Positions 16,739 through 26,388 are shown, counted from the first letter of the stretch. The stretch: 64,000 bases of DNA from Hahella sp. (GCA_028280065.1 JANQMN010000058.1:62001-126000); one strand, 5' to 3'. Made by a program: numbers and translations. The notes: generated by a model from the sequence alone, not told the origin.

Positions 16739-17020
16739 ATGGATGATTTTCTAGAACCAGAAGCAATCGATGCCTTAAGGCGAAATAGAAAAATTGAGGC
16801 GATAAAAATCGTCCGGGAAAAACGAGGTATCGGTCTGAAGGAGGCAAAAGAGTTTGTCGAGTCATTTGAGGGGAAAGTAAAGCCTGATGTCAATCCATCG
16901 CAAAATACATTAGGTATTGAAAGGAGCTCGAAAGGCGGGCCTGCCAAAATCATTGCAGTTGTCATCATATTGATTGTTGGAGGCTTTTTGGCTTTTCAGA
17001 TGCTTAACCCACCAAGTTAG
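16739..17020 (+). CDS. Membrane-anchored protein with a ribosomal L7/L12 C-terminal-like domain
   Basis: 93 residues. Residues 10-45 (ALRRNRKIEAIKIVREKRG then IGLKEAKEFVE) match the C-terminal domain of ribosomal protein L7/L12, the part that contacts translation GTPases. A short linker leads to one membrane helix (residues about 70-88) and a short tail. So this is a tail-anchored L7/L12-like module, cytoplasm-facing. Such proteins exist in many bacteria without known function. Start chosen at the ATG following AGGTGACACA. Confidence 0.75.
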   Translation: MDDFLEPEAIDALRRNRKIEAIKIVREKRGIGLKEAKEFVESFEGKVKPDVNPSQNTLGIERSSKGGPAKIIAVVIILIVGGFLAFQMLNPPS

Positions 17021-17099
17021 CCAGGTACCGCTCTGTTATAGATAGGATTCAGATCCGTGAAGTTCACTGTGCGCCCCTTTATATCCGTGAGGTTGAGCT

Positions 17100-17792
17100 A
17101 TGCCAGAATTCGCAAACCGCAGTGAAGCGATGACACCTTTAGAAGCGTTCGTGTCCGCAGCGTTTGCATTTGCAGTTACCATGCTGGTGATTTCCTTAGA
17201 TACTATTCCCAATAACTTCGAAGAGTTCATGTTGGCAATTAAGCAAATCCCATCCTTTGCGGCTAGTTTTGCGATTATTACCTGGATTTGGCATACCTAC
17301 ACCGTTTGGAATCGACGCTATGGCCTTGAAGACAGCCTCGCGGTGTTCCTTTCTTGTTCACTTATCTTTTTGGTTTTGATTTATATCTACCCGTTAAAAA
17401 TCATGATGCAATCGTTATTTGCTTCGCTAAGTGAAGGCTACTTTCCTAGCGCGATGGAATTTGCTGCCTACTGGGAAATCCGATTTATGTTTGGCTTTTA
17501 CGCAACAGGCTTTTTGTTGCTAAGCATGAATTTTATTGCGTTGTACTGGCATGCCAAGACTAAAAAACAGAAATTGGCGTTGAATGACGCAGAGATTTTT
17601 GACACAAATTCTGAGATTTTACAGTGGATTGTAACGGGTTTAGTTTGCTTGCTTGCGCTGGTCTCAGCCATCCTTTTGCCACTGGATTATCTAGCTTTTT
17701 CAGGCTATAGCTATTTTCTACTTTTCCCGTTGCTAACCTTTGTTGAGGTTTCACGCAGCAGGTTAAAGAAAAAGCTGGTTGGTAGTCGCTAA
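17100..17792 (+). CDS. TMEM175/DUF1211-like integral membrane protein
   Basis: 230 residues with five to six membrane helices. The beginning (EAFVSAAFAFAVTMLVISLDT followed by P, then PSFAASFAIITWIWH) corresponds to the first helices of TMEM175 proteins, whose consensus is F-S-D-G-V-FAFA-TLL and a later W-x-x-H. Bacterial TMEM175 proteins can form potassium channels as tetramers. Here the family's FSD start is altered to FVSAA, so channel function is uncertain. It follows the L7/L12-like gene by 79 bp. Confidence 0.6.
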   Translation: MPEFANRSEAMTPLEAFVSAAFAFAVTMLVISLDTIPNNFEEFMLAIKQIPSFAASFAIITWIWHTYTVWNRRYGLEDSLAVFLSCSLIFLVLIYIYPLKIMMQSLFASLSEGYFPSAMEFAAYWEIRFMFGFYATGFLLLSMNFIALYWHAKTKKQKLALNDAEIFDTNSEILQWIVTGLVCLLALVSAILLPLDYLAFSGYSYFLLFPLLTFVEVSRSRLKKKLVGSR

Positions 17793-17874
17793 TGCATCAA
17801 CTACCCATATGCATGATAGACGCATCTAACCCTGTGCAAGCCAGGAACTCACCTGGGTTGGGTGTAAAAATAGG

Positions 17875-18639
17875 TTATTCGTAAGACTTAAGGATGTAGG
17901 CAATGGTCCCGTCTTCAATCATTGACTCTATAGTTTTATTTAATGTGTCTAGAAGCTTAGGGTATTTTGCAACCGTTAGATTGCCAATTGGCGTAAAGTA
18001 TTCCGATTCGCTGATTGGTGGTTGCACGGTGCCGAATAGCTTCGGGTCTAATCGAAGTTTGCGTATGGTTTCCCAGCCTACCGCAGTATTGGAGATACTA
18101 AAATCGACGCGGCCCCGCGCCAGCATTCTGAACATCTGAGTAACATTGCGAGCAGATGACAGTTTAGCGGAATACTTCTCGATTGCTTCGGGAACAGGTT
18201 CTAATAAAGTCGTTCCCAACAATGCCGCAAATGCCTTGTCTTGAAAATCCTTGGGCATTGACCAGGTAAATCCCTCTGGGAAGTTACTTCTTAGGTAAAA
18301 GAAGCTTATAGGGTCTTCCAGAATAGCGGTTTTGGTGTATTGGACCGGGCGGCTGGGGTTCTTTAACGCGATGATCATTCCGTCCATCTCCCCCAGACCG
18401 ACAAGTTGGATGCAACGTTTCCACGGAAATGTTTTAAAGCCAAATTCGATTCCGGACCTGGTGCCGATTTCCTTGACGATATCAACCGCTATGCCACCGG
18501 TAACAGTATCGCCTTTGGTGTTCACATATGGTGGCCAGGGGTCTTCGCAGAGCACCAGTTTTTCCGGCAGTTCACTAGCGCCTATGCCGGTTGTCGATAG
18601 TAGTCCGATCAGCAGGGTTTTTAAGCGTAAACTAGCCAA
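17875..18639 (-). CDS. Periplasmic solute-binding protein, family 3-like
   Basis: 254 residues, apparently starting at a TTG 5 bp after the nadE stop, with a ribosome site inside the end of nadE. A signal peptide (LLIGLLSTTGIGA) precedes the mature LVLCEDPWPPYVNT and GGIAVDIVKEIGTRSGI, standard for the first lobe of SBP_bac_3 proteins. No transporter genes are adjacent, so it is an orphan. Being coupled to nadE may be mere co-transcription. Alternative starts downstream would remove the signal peptide. Confidence 0.82.
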   Translation of the reverse strand: MASLRLKTLLIGLLSTTGIGASELPEKLVLCEDPWPPYVNTKGDTVTGGIAVDIVKEIGTRSGIEFGFKTFPWKRCIQLVGLGEMDGMIIALKNPSRPVQYTKTAILEDPISFFYLRSNFPEGFTWSMPKDFQDKAFAALLGTTLLEPVPEAIEKYSAKLSSARNVTQMFRMLARGRVDFSISNTAVGWETIRKLRLDPKLFGTVQPPISESEYFTPIGNLTVAKYPKLLDTLNKTIESMIEDGTIAYILKSYE

Positions 18640-18644
18640 ACCGT

Positions 18645-20639
18645 TTATCGCTCGTTTTTATCGATAAGCCTGGGTCGATACCGATCCAGTTTGAGCACTT
18701 CTCGTTTCAACGCTTCATGGACCTCCGATTGGTGGGCGGGAATCTGACTTTCTCTTATATCATAGCCGTATGCAGACGGACTGGTAACGATTATCGGAGG
18801 CGCTTGAATTCTTTTGAATACGTTTTTGCGAAGATTCTCGGCAAACCACTCCAAATCCTTGGCAAAGACCTTAGGATCGTCGATTTTCCAGCGTTCCAGC
18901 ATGGCAGTGGAAACGCCCAGATTGGATTCCAACTCGCCAGCCAGATACCAGCGCATGACGTCTTCGCTTCGGATTTTCTTAAACCGGGTAAAGGCTTCGA
19001 GTAAAGCGCAGTGGTAGCCGAACTTCATCGGATCAATCTGGCCTTCACGCAATTCGGCACTCGGTGCGATACTGTTACCGGAGAATTCAAACAGGTCATT
19101 TGGAAACAATTCTTCCGGGATGACTTCTTTTTCAAACACATGCTCGTTCAGATAACGTGCAAGTTCATAGACTTCCGTTTTGGTCAAATCACCGATAGGT
19201 GCGATAACCCCTCCGACATCTCCGTAGAGTGTGGCGTATCCCAGCGCGATTTCAACTTTGTTGCCGTTGTTGGTAAACATTCTGCCGTACCGCCCGGCCA
19301 GATTGGACAATATAGACGTGCCGCGAATTTTTGCCTGAATGTTTTCGTCTGAAAGGGCGCGCATCCATTGCGGAGATTCCAATTGAGCATCCAGTTGTTC
19401 GAATACCGTTTGGTGGGCGTCTACGAGATCTTGGATAGGAATGTCCAAGTATTTGATATTGAGAGCCTCGGCGATTCTCTTCGCCACGTTCTTCGTTGCG
19501 TTGCTATTGAATCGGGTCGGCATATTGACTGCCCAAACCTTGTCCGGACCTAGCGCGGCGACTAGCAGGGCGATCACCGTTGCGCTATCGATTCCACCGC
19601 TCAGACCCACGACAAAGCCCGGGTGGTCCTGCCAGCCCAGCATATCCCGCATATATCTGATGCCGCTGACGATGGCGAGATATTTTTGCCTTATTCGCGA
19701 GAACTCGTGACGGTCCTGCTTGTATTGGGAAAGCACAAGGTGATCGGCGACCAGTAAGTCCTCTTCGAAAAACTTTTCGCTGGTCAGGCAGGGTAGGCCT
19801 TCTTTGTTGTATACCGTCGTCCCCCCGTCAAAGGTGATGACGTTCTTGCCATTATTTTGAGGACCGACGTTATTTACGTAATAAAATGGGACAAACTTTT
19901 CCTGCAATTCTTCTTTGAGAAAGAGAATTCGCCGATCCCGGGCATCGTGCTTCAGCCAGGTCCAGGGCGAGGCAGATACGTTGACGATCAGGTTAGCGCC
20001 ATTATCCACTAATACCCTGGTTATATTCAGGGCTTCACCGTCTTTTCGATAATCCTGGCACCAGAGGTCCTCGCATACCTCGAAACCGACCGGAACGGTG
20101 CTTGCATTGGTCTGAATGAGGTAGGGTTGAGCAAGTTCTTCCAGGGGCACGCCATGATCTGTGGATATATCTTGAAGCGAAAAAAAATAGCGTTGATCGT
20201 CAAAAAAGCGGTAATTGGGCAACAGGGTTTTTGGCTGAATACCGGCCGGAAGGATTGTTGTTTCTTTTGCTCGTTTTGCTGGTTTGCCATCCTGTGCGAC
20301 AAACACTGCATTGTACAGTCGCGTCCGTCCATCTTTGTTGGGATGGGGCGCATCGGATTGCAATCTTGACTGGATCTCGTCATCCACGAATGCGCTGCCG
20401 AAAGCGACTGCAATGTTAGTACTGGCGGCGATCACTTTGCGATTGTATTCCACGATGTGAGCACAGAATTCCCGGTCCAACCATAGATCCGAAAGCAGAT
20501 ATCCTGATACTGCCATTTCCGGAAAGGCGACTAAGTCCACTTCCTGTCGCTTCGCAGATTCAATGAGTTTCAGGATAGTCTCGTAATTACGTTCCAGTGC
20601 TCCCGGGACGATGTGCATCTGTGCCAGTGCGATACGCAT
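18645..20639 (-). CDS. nadE: Glutamine-dependent NAD+ synthase
   Basis: 664 residues, the long two-domain form. The N-terminal nitrilase-type glutaminase (about 1-280) shows the catalytic glutamate in FPEMAVSGY, a lysine after AKRAKETTILP, and the cysteine in FEVCEDLWC. The C-terminal synthetase shows the P-loop SGGIDSAT near residue 350 and the later GYATLYGDVGG part. It amidates nicotinic acid adenine dinucleotide with glutamine-derived ammonia. GAGGCAATTCC precedes the ATG. Downstream a binding protein is nearly coupled; upstream an MFS carrier gene runs the same way. Confidence 0.95.
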   Translation of the reverse strand: MRIALAQMHIVPGALERNYETILKLIESAKRQEVDLVAFPEMAVSGYLLSDLWLDREFCAHIVEYNRKVIAASTNIAVAFGSAFVDDEIQSRLQSDAPHPNKDGRTRLYNAVFVAQDGKPAKRAKETTILPAGIQPKTLLPNYRFFDDQRYFFSLQDISTDHGVPLEELAQPYLIQTNASTVPVGFEVCEDLWCQDYRKDGEALNITRVLVDNGANLIVNVSASPWTWLKHDARDRRILFLKEELQEKFVPFYYVNNVGPQNNGKNVITFDGGTTVYNKEGLPCLTSEKFFEEDLLVADHLVLSQYKQDRHEFSRIRQKYLAIVSGIRYMRDMLGWQDHPGFVVGLSGGIDSATVIALLVAALGPDKVWAVNMPTRFNSNATKNVAKRIAEALNIKYLDIPIQDLVDAHQTVFEQLDAQLESPQWMRALSDENIQAKIRGTSILSNLAGRYGRMFTNNGNKVEIALGYATLYGDVGGVIAPIGDLTKTEVYELARYLNEHVFEKEVIPEELFPNDLFEFSGNSIAPSAELREGQIDPMKFGYHCALLEAFTRFKKIRSEDVMRWYLAGELESNLGVSTAMLERWKIDDPKVFAKDLEWFAENLRKNVFKRIQAPPIIVTSPSAYGYDIRESQIPAHQSEVHEALKREVLKLDRYRPRLIDKNER

Positions 20640-20676
20640 GGAATTGCCTCGTTAAATGATTCGGCTCAGCTGGGTT

Positions 20677-21840
20677 TTAATTCCCTATTTTATCTGAGAC
20701 CGTTTGTTGTGTCGTTTGACGGGAGCTGATTCGAATCAGCAACGCGCCAATGAGGGCCATAACCTGTAACGCCAAGAGAGTCGTGACGATGGATGTTTCG
20801 CCGAATATGGAAATTGTCCAGGCGATCAATGCCGGTATGATCGTTGCCCCGAACAGGGCTCCCATAACGATAAAAACGGTTAATGAAGTTGCATGAAACA
20901 ACTGGTTCTGCCAGTTAAAGCAATTAGGAAAGAACATAGCGACGCTGGCCCCCATCAATACCAAACCATAGATGCCGAAATCAGCCTGATGTGCTAAAGA
21001 CAAAAATCCGACCCCTATGAGTAATGCGCCAATCACGACATGAAATGGTTCAAATTTCAGGCTTAGCGGAATGCCGGATAATCTTGCCAGCGTATAAATG
21101 ATAAAGAAAACTGAAGTAGCTGTGGCTGCGACCGATGCTGTATGTCCTGTGGCAACCAAGAAGGTTGCGGCATATCCGATAGTGCTTACTTCAATGCCGA
21201 TTACCAGGGCAAAAAAGATCAAAAAGGCGAAAAAGGTGGATTTGGAACTGGTCAGCTCCTGTTGTCTGGTTTCAGTTGGAATTCGATCGTCGACGCGTAA
21301 TCCAAAAGGTAAAATTAAAGCGCATGCCGCGGCTAAAATGAGGAATGCTATCTGAGGATTATCCGGGCTAAGCAAAATAAGCAGTGGGCCAAGTATTGCT
21401 CCCATGCCGAAAATGGCATTCAACAGGTTGACCATTGCCGGACTGCGTTTGCCAAACCCTGCCGCAAAAAGGCTGTTTAAACCTATGGTAAGGGACCCGT
21501 ATGCAAAGCCAATGAAAAATGCCCCCAACAAAAGCAAAAGCCAATAGGGAGACATGCCAACCAGCAAGGCCCCAACACCCAACAATCCAATCGAAGCCGC
21601 CACCCGCCATCTCGCTATTGCGCGGCCTGCCAACGGTATTGCCGATAGGATCCCCAGCAGGGCTCCGGCATTGTGGATGCTGACCACCAAGCCCGCCGTT
21701 CCCCTGGATAACTCAAATGTGCTGGTGAAGGCAGGTAGGGACGGACCGTAAAAAGCCTGGACAGCTCCGATCAATATAAATGAGGCCAAGCCGGTAATTG
21801 CAGCACTATTTGGAACAAAGCGTTCGGTAACTTCTGGCAT
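20677..21840 (-). CDS. Major facilitator superfamily transporter
   Basis: 387 residues, 12 predicted membrane helices. Helix 1 reads GLASFILIGAVQAFYGPSLP; the loop between helices 2 and 3 has the shortened motif AGRAIARWR, and GFAYGSLTIGLNSLFA resembles the helix-4/5 region of sugar/fucose-type carriers. The substrate cannot be read from the sequence. It precedes nadE by 37 bp on the same strand, so a precursor of NAD is one possibility, but this is only inference. Confidence 0.85.
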   Translation of the reverse strand: MPEVTERFVPNSAAITGLASFILIGAVQAFYGPSLPAFTSTFELSRGTAGLVVSIHNAGALLGILSAIPLAGRAIARWRVAASIGLLGVGALLVGMSPYWLLLLLGAFFIGFAYGSLTIGLNSLFAAGFGKRSPAMVNLLNAIFGMGAILGPLLILLSPDNPQIAFLILAAACALILPFGLRVDDRIPTETRQQELTSSKSTFFAFLIFFALVIGIEVSTIGYAATFLVATGHTASVAATATSVFFIIYTLARLSGIPLSLKFEPFHVVIGALLIGVGFLSLAHQADFGIYGLVLMGASVAMFFPNCFNWQNQLFHATSLTVFIVMGALFGATIIPALIAWTISIFGETSIVTTLLALQVMALIGALLIRISSRQTTQQTVSDKIGN

Positions 21841-22587
21841 AAATGATTAGACTATTCTGAAAATTCGGTGGTTAAAATCGCAACAATCAGCTTCAGCATT
21901 GGGGATACAGTTCACTAAGGCTGGGCATTTTAGCACTAGGATGCAGGAAAAGATTAGTAAAGATTAAAGTTCGTCGATGAATCCACGGATCTGTAAGCCG
22001 GGAGTCGTCCAGGCAGGATATACGCATTAAGTGAAAATCTTTAATAGCGGCAAAAATACCAAACTCTCCCGCGGGAGGAGCGAATATGCTTGGCTGGAAA
22101 TAAACGAATTAAACGTGCGCAATGCACTTTATTTCAATTTTTAAATCTGGCTGGGATAACGACGCATTCCAAGGGCGTCTATTAGATCTGGTTGCCTTGG
22201 TAGTGTTCGATGATTGGAATAACTGATATTGATCAATTGTAGCCTGAGCGTTTTGTGTGCAAAATGCTTCTGTTTCGGATGCCACCTACTTGATCATGGA
22301 TAGAACGTCTTCTTGATTAGCTTTCCATCTACTGTCTCCTTCTGTAATTGTCATCCTGTGGCTACCCACCAGAACTAAAGGAACTCGATTCATCCATGAA
22401 AAAGGTTTTAATGCTGATTGTCGTATTCATGCACTCATTCAAAATATGACTCCATATTGACCTTTACGATTCACAAACCGCTTACTGGGGGCGAACCGAA
22501 AATAATAGGGCAAAACTTCAATTCATTGGGCTTATTGATTGAGTAGTTAATTTTGTTTCATCTGGAACTTGTTTTTTAAGAGGGAAA
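21841..22587. other. Long gap (747 bp) without a gene
   Basis: The longest intergenic stretch. It holds a perfect 12-bp palindrome CTCCCGCGGGAG (22066-22077), and a tiny frame MKKVLMLIVVFMHSFKI (22396-22449) that looks like the start of a lost exported protein. AAGGA stands some 13-14 nt before that ATG, too far for a good site. No terminator or RNA structure that I can support. Confidence 0.4.
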
Positions 22588-23031
22588 ATGTCGATGGAAA
22601 ACCCATATGCTCCACCTAAATCAGAAATTGAAGGCGCTGATGTTCCATTTAAAAGGTCAATTTGGTGGAAGATCTATTTTTGGATAATAACAGTGCTATC
22701 CTTCTTAGGGATGACCAGCCTGCTTTCCATGGAGGGCTCCGGAATAGTGGACTATGTACAGTTTATCTTACTGGCTTTCGCTTCTGCCGGACTGTTTGGC
22801 TTTGTTTATCTTAAGAAGATATTTATACCGGGGTTTTGGATCCCATTTTTAGCCTTCTACCTAATATACGGATTCGCCTATGAATCCTTATCAGATATAG
22901 ATATGCGGCAAGGAATGACAGATGCTGAGTACTTGGTGGGTATGGCGATCGGCTATATCATTTCATTGCCAGCATATTATGGTTTATTTAAGTATGGAAA
23001 CAAAAAGGGTCAGCCCTGGTCTCAAGCATAA
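22588..23031 (+). CDS. Four-helix inner-membrane protein with NPYAPP N-terminus
   Basis: 147 residues. It begins MSMENPYAPPKSEIE, a cytoplasmic N-terminal motif seen in many small bacterial membrane proteins of unknown role, then has about four helices (near 28-45, 53-73, 80-100 and 118-138). AGAGGG lies 8 nt before the ATG; the second ATG (22594) is an alternative. No neighbours on the same strand. Confidence 0.75.
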   Translation: MSMENPYAPPKSEIEGADVPFKRSIWWKIYFWIITVLSFLGMTSLLSMEGSGIVDYVQFILLAFASAGLFGFVYLKKIFIPGFWIPFLAFYLIYGFAYESLSDIDMRQGMTDAEYLVGMAIGYIISLPAYYGLFKYGNKKGQPWSQA

Positions 23032-23153
23032 ATTAAGTGAAACGGCTTAAGTAATAAATTTTCTAGCGGCATTCGAGTTAGGTGGTCTCAACTTTTGACA
23101 GCAACTATCGGATTTGGCCATTTTTCAAGAGATTGCATTCTTTGCCAGTAACT

Positions 23154-24209
23154 TCAATGTTGAGTCAGCTGCAACTCACCGAGTAAATCCAACCCGAATG
23201 ATGCTTTTATCCGCTGTAGTGTTATATTGGTCTCGATTCGTGCCCGCATTGAGCCTTCCTGTAAGACTTCTATCAGGTAGGTTCTGTCACTGAGCAGCTG
23301 TTCTCGACGTTCCCGAATGGGCGTAAGAAGTTCTTGTAAGACGTCGTTAAGAATCCTTTTTGTCTTCCGGTCACCCAATCCTCCCCGGCGGTAGTGGGCT
23401 TTGAGTTCATCGACCTCTGATTTATCTGGATGGAACACGTCCAGATAGGTGAATACGACATTGCCCTCAACCTGGCCAGGATCATTGACTTGAACGTGCC
23501 CAGGGTCCGTGTACATGGATTCAACGGCCTTTTGAATTAGGTCAGGCTTTGCCCCCAGCGATATGGCGTTGCCTAGTGTTTTTGACATTTTAGCCTGACC
23601 GCCAGTCCCAGGCAGGCGGGGCATGTGACTTAAGAGAGGTCGGCATTCCGTTAGCAACTCTTCGCCCGTAATCGAGTTAATCCTGCGGACAATTTCATTG
23701 GTTTGCTCAAGCATCGGGATTTGATCTTCGCCAACCGGAACCAGTGTTGCCTGGAATGCGGTAATGTCCGCTGCTTGACTGATCGGGTAGGTGAAGAAAC
23801 CCACGGGCAAACTCTCAGACAATCCTTTTTGCCGAATTTCCGATTTAACAGTTGGGTTGCGGGATAAACGTCCTACAGTAACCAGATTGCTGTAATACAT
23901 GGGCAACTCGCTTAGTGCGGGAATTGCCGATTGCAACGCGATAGTTGTCCGTCCCGGATCGATACCCACGGCAAGGTAATCTGCGACGACATTGAGAACG
24001 TTGTCGGCGACCATTTGCGGCTGATGCCCATTGTCTGTAAGTGCTTGAAGATCTGCAATCAGCACTGTCTGGGGACAGTGTCGTTGCAGTTCCACTCTAG
24101 GCTGGAGTGAACCTACCAAATGGCCGAGATGGAGCGGTCCGGTTGGCCGGTCGCCGGTCAATATGCGGTCGTTTGATTTCAATGCAGTGTTATAAATCTT
24201 TTGCGTCAT
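23154..24209 (-). CDS. trpS: Tryptophanyl-tRNA synthetase
   Basis: 351 residues, class I synthetase. The HIGH-type motif is PLHLGHLVG (about 25-33) and the KMSKS loop is AKMSKT (about 205-210). The N-terminal GDRPTGPLHLGH differs from the AQPSGELTIGN form of E. coli TrpRS and matches a second TrpRS clade. Whether this is the sole or an extra TrpRS (such as the indolmycin-tolerant type) cannot be told from this window. A 9-bp inverted repeat lies about 50-80 nt upstream. Confidence 0.93.
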   Translation of the reverse strand: MTQKIYNTALKSNDRILTGDRPTGPLHLGHLVGSLQPRVELQRHCPQTVLIADLQALTDNGHQPQMVADNVLNVVADYLAVGIDPGRTTIALQSAIPALSELPMYYSNLVTVGRLSRNPTVKSEIRQKGLSESLPVGFFTYPISQAADITAFQATLVPVGEDQIPMLEQTNEIVRRINSITGEELLTECRPLLSHMPRLPGTGGQAKMSKTLGNAISLGAKPDLIQKAVESMYTDPGHVQVNDPGQVEGNVVFTYLDVFHPDKSEVDELKAHYRRGGLGDRKTKRILNDVLQELLTPIRERREQLLSDRTYLIEVLQEGSMRARIETNITLQRIKASFGLDLLGELQLTQH

Positions 24210-24256
24210 AGGAGTCTCTTTTTACTAAGGCCACCGAAGACGCAGAATGTTTTTTT

Positions 24257-24291
24257 CTATTCAATAGCGCTCAACGGCGGCAATTGAATAG
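24257..24291 (-). promoter_or_regulatory. Inverted repeat in the trpS upstream region
   Basis: CTATTCAAT (24257-24265) and ATTGAATAG (24283-24291) are perfect 9-bp complements with a 17-nt spacer, 48 nt before the trpS start. It could be an operator or part of the leader. Confidence 0.35.
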
Positions 24292-24424
24292 GGGAATTCG
24301 TACCGCTCTAACGAGAGCGCCACCAATTTGAGATATGGAGTAACTGTAGTGATGAGATATTCATAAGCTAAGCATGCTATGAGATTATTACGGTTTATTC
24401 AAGAACTTGTGGAACACACTATAG

Positions 24425-25090
24425 ATGGGACATAAATACGCCATATTTGATCTCGATGATACGCTCCACGATAAAACGGCGGCTCTAAAAAACTGTGCAC
24501 TGTCGATGTTCGATAAGTTCTTGTCAAACACGCAAATTGAGCGCGATGGCTTTTGTGCTTTTTTCGTTCAGCAAAATACTATCATTCAACCGAAAACACA
24601 GGCCTTTGCATCAATCGCCAGAGAGTTCGGCATTTCCAGGGATCTGGAAAGGAGCCTTCTTGAAACATTTGATTCCGATTTTCACCTGTACGCCCAAGCC
24701 TTTCCCAACGTTGCCGAGTCATTGAAGTATTTTCAGGATAAAGGCGTGAGGACGGCATGCCTGACAAATGGGAGAGACTTTTTCCAACGAAATAAAATAA
24801 AGGCCCTGGGGTTCGAGTGTTACTTTGACGTTATACTGACTTCTTGCGAAGTTGGTGTTAAAAAGCCTGACCTAAGAATTTTTTCTATTGCTTTAGAAAG
24901 GTTGCAGGCGACAGCTGACCAATGTATCTATATTGGTGACAGCCTTTCTGCTGATATTCAGCCTGCTAAAGCATTGGGCATGAAAACTATCTGGAAAGTC
25001 AGTCAAAAGGCCGGAAAAGTCCCTGAGGCAGACTTTCAAATAGATTGTTTCAGTGACCTTCCTATTGCCTGGGACAGGTTGGCGTCATAG
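24425..25090 (+). CDS. HAD-superfamily phosphatase (subfamily IA)
   Basis: 221 residues. Motif I FDLDDTL (about 8-14, nucleophile D9 region), motif II TNG (ACLTNGRDF), motif III KKPD (VGVKKPDLRIF), and motif IV GDSLSADI are all intact. The helical cap lies between residues 18 and 85. Substrates of such HAD hydrolases range from nucleotides to phosphoglycolate and cannot be told here. The start has no clear ribosome site. Gene stands alone between trpS (divergent) and a convergent binding protein. Confidence 0.88.
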   Translation: MGHKYAIFDLDDTLHDKTAALKNCALSMFDKFLSNTQIERDGFCAFFVQQNTIIQPKTQAFASIAREFGISRDLERSLLETFDSDFHLYAQAFPNVAESLKYFQDKGVRTACLTNGRDFFQRNKIKALGFECYFDVILTSCEVGVKKPDLRIFSIALERLQATADQCIYIGDSLSADIQPAKALGMKTIWKVSQKAGKVPEADFQIDCFSDLPIAWDRLAS

Positions 25091-25150
25091 AAAATGTTAC
25101 ATCGCACGGATCCTTTTAACATTCTGGAACTTAATATTTATTTAATAGAC

Positions 25151-25882
25151 CTAGCGATAGGCGTCGAAAGCACGATCAAAGAAACCTTCCTCCCGCATTT
25201 TGTCCAGCACTTCATTCATTGCATCGATATACTCATCGGGAGTATCCGGATTCATCGCGAGATAAAGTTCTGTTTTTCGAAAAGAGAATGCGGGTTTTAC
25301 TTTGATCCCTGCCTTAAGACTCCAATAAAAGCCTGAGTTAGTATCGGTAAGCCACAGGTCAATCTGGCCGTTTTCCAGTCGCTGAGGATTCAGTGTGTCG
25401 TCATCCAGTTCAGAAGCATTGTAACCGTTATCGATTAACCAGTTAGACATAACATCCCCTTGGTAACTGCCGATGGTCAGCGGTTTTACATCCTCAAGAG
25501 AATTGATGTTAAGACCGGAAGATCGTTTGGCAAAAAAAGTCCATTCATTATTGGCAAGAGGACCAACCCACTTGAAAAGTGGCTTTCGAGCCTCTGTAAA
25601 AGTAGTGCTATAAACTCCTCTATATGCTTTGCGTTGGGCAAAGTTGTAAGCGTAGTCCCAGTTTCGCAGTTTTAGTGAATAGCCATAACCGATCCGCCGA
25701 AACATTTCCTTCACTATATCTGTCGAAATACCCTGAATAAACTTCTCCTTGTGCTCGTAGCTGTTGTCTCCCGAGCTCATATTGTAAGGAGGGTAATTCT
25801 CCGTCACGATGCGAAACTTTTCTGGTGGTGCCGAGAATGTCTGTGTACAACAAAACAACACTAAGATGAGAACATATTTCAT
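25151..25882 (-). CDS. Periplasmic solute-binding protein, family 3-like
   Basis: 243 residues. Signal peptide MKYVLILVLFCCTQTFSA, then FRIVTENYPPYN and FIQGISTDIVKEMFRRIGYGY, the normal opening of SBP_bac_3 proteins; the middle has ARKPLFKWVGPLANNEWTFF. GGCAGGTAACTGGCA precedes the ATG. No ABC transporter partners are near. It is the third of four such orphans in the window. Confidence 0.87.
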   Translation of the reverse strand: MKYVLILVLFCCTQTFSAPPEKFRIVTENYPPYNMSSGDNSYEHKEKFIQGISTDIVKEMFRRIGYGYSLKLRNWDYAYNFAQRKAYRGVYSTTFTEARKPLFKWVGPLANNEWTFFAKRSSGLNINSLEDVKPLTIGSYQGDVMSNWLIDNGYNASELDDDTLNPQRLENGQIDLWLTDTNSGFYWSLKAGIKVKPAFSFRKTELYLAMNPDTPDEYIDAMNEVLDKMREEGFFDRAFDAYR

Positions 25883-26273
25883 TGCCAGTTACCTGCCTTA
25901 GGGTGACCAAAACAGTCTTTAAATAATGGCACAAATTACACGCATGCAAAGCAAAAATTGGGAATAAGTCGTTGTGGCACAACACTAAGGTTGCGGTGAA
26001 TGTTGTTTACAGTCGCCTAATTGGCTTGCTTTGTCCCCCTTTTGCCCGGATTCCTGTGGCCATTATTTGACGAGGGTGACGGTTGAGGAACTTACATAGC
26101 TGCTTCTAGATGCGTGCCCTTTGTTGTATTAGCCTAAAGTCTAATAAGCATGCGGGATTTGCCCGTTCCTAAAATCATTGTATTAGGCCGTTGTATTGTA
26201 AAGATTTTCTTCAAAGAGTTGCGTAATAGGTATATTTGCTAACTTGTCGTCACTTTTTATTTAAAAATGTGCG
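25883..26273. other. Gap between divergent genes, no gene seen
   Basis: About 390 bp up to the FNR-type site. TGGCAC occurs at 25926 and 25975, but the following GC is at the wrong distance for a sigma-54 promoter in both cases. Confidence 0.4.
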
Positions 26274-26314
26274 TTGATTCACATCAATTCTTCACAGTAG
26301 GTAGCTTCTAGAAT
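26274..26314 (+). promoter_or_regulatory. FNR/Anr-dependent (class II) promoter of the fds operon
   Basis: TTGATTCACATCAA (26274-26287) is a perfect TTGAT-N4-ATCAA box. A -10 element TAGAAT (26309-26314) lies where a site centred at -41.5 predicts it, giving a start near 26321. This is the class II layout, in which FNR/Anr replaces a -35 element, so transcription should rise when oxygen falls. Confidence 0.78.
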
Positions 26315-26388
26315 GCTTCCTATGCCGTTGACCAAAAAACATCCAGGTTGGCGGTGGTAGACCCGTAGAACAAAAACAAAATGGGTGG

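Noticed and set aside
22066..22077. 12-bp palindrome CTCCCGCGGGAG
   Set aside because: No T-run and no nearby promoter or gene start, so neither terminator nor operator can be supported.
22396..22449. 17-codon frame MKKVLMLIVVFMHSFKI
   Set aside because: Looks like a signal-peptide start but stops at once, with a poorly spaced ribosome site; at most a relic.
25926..25990. Two TGGCAC sequences resembling sigma-54 -24 elements
   Set aside because: The next GC is 12 and 15 bases after GG instead of 10.
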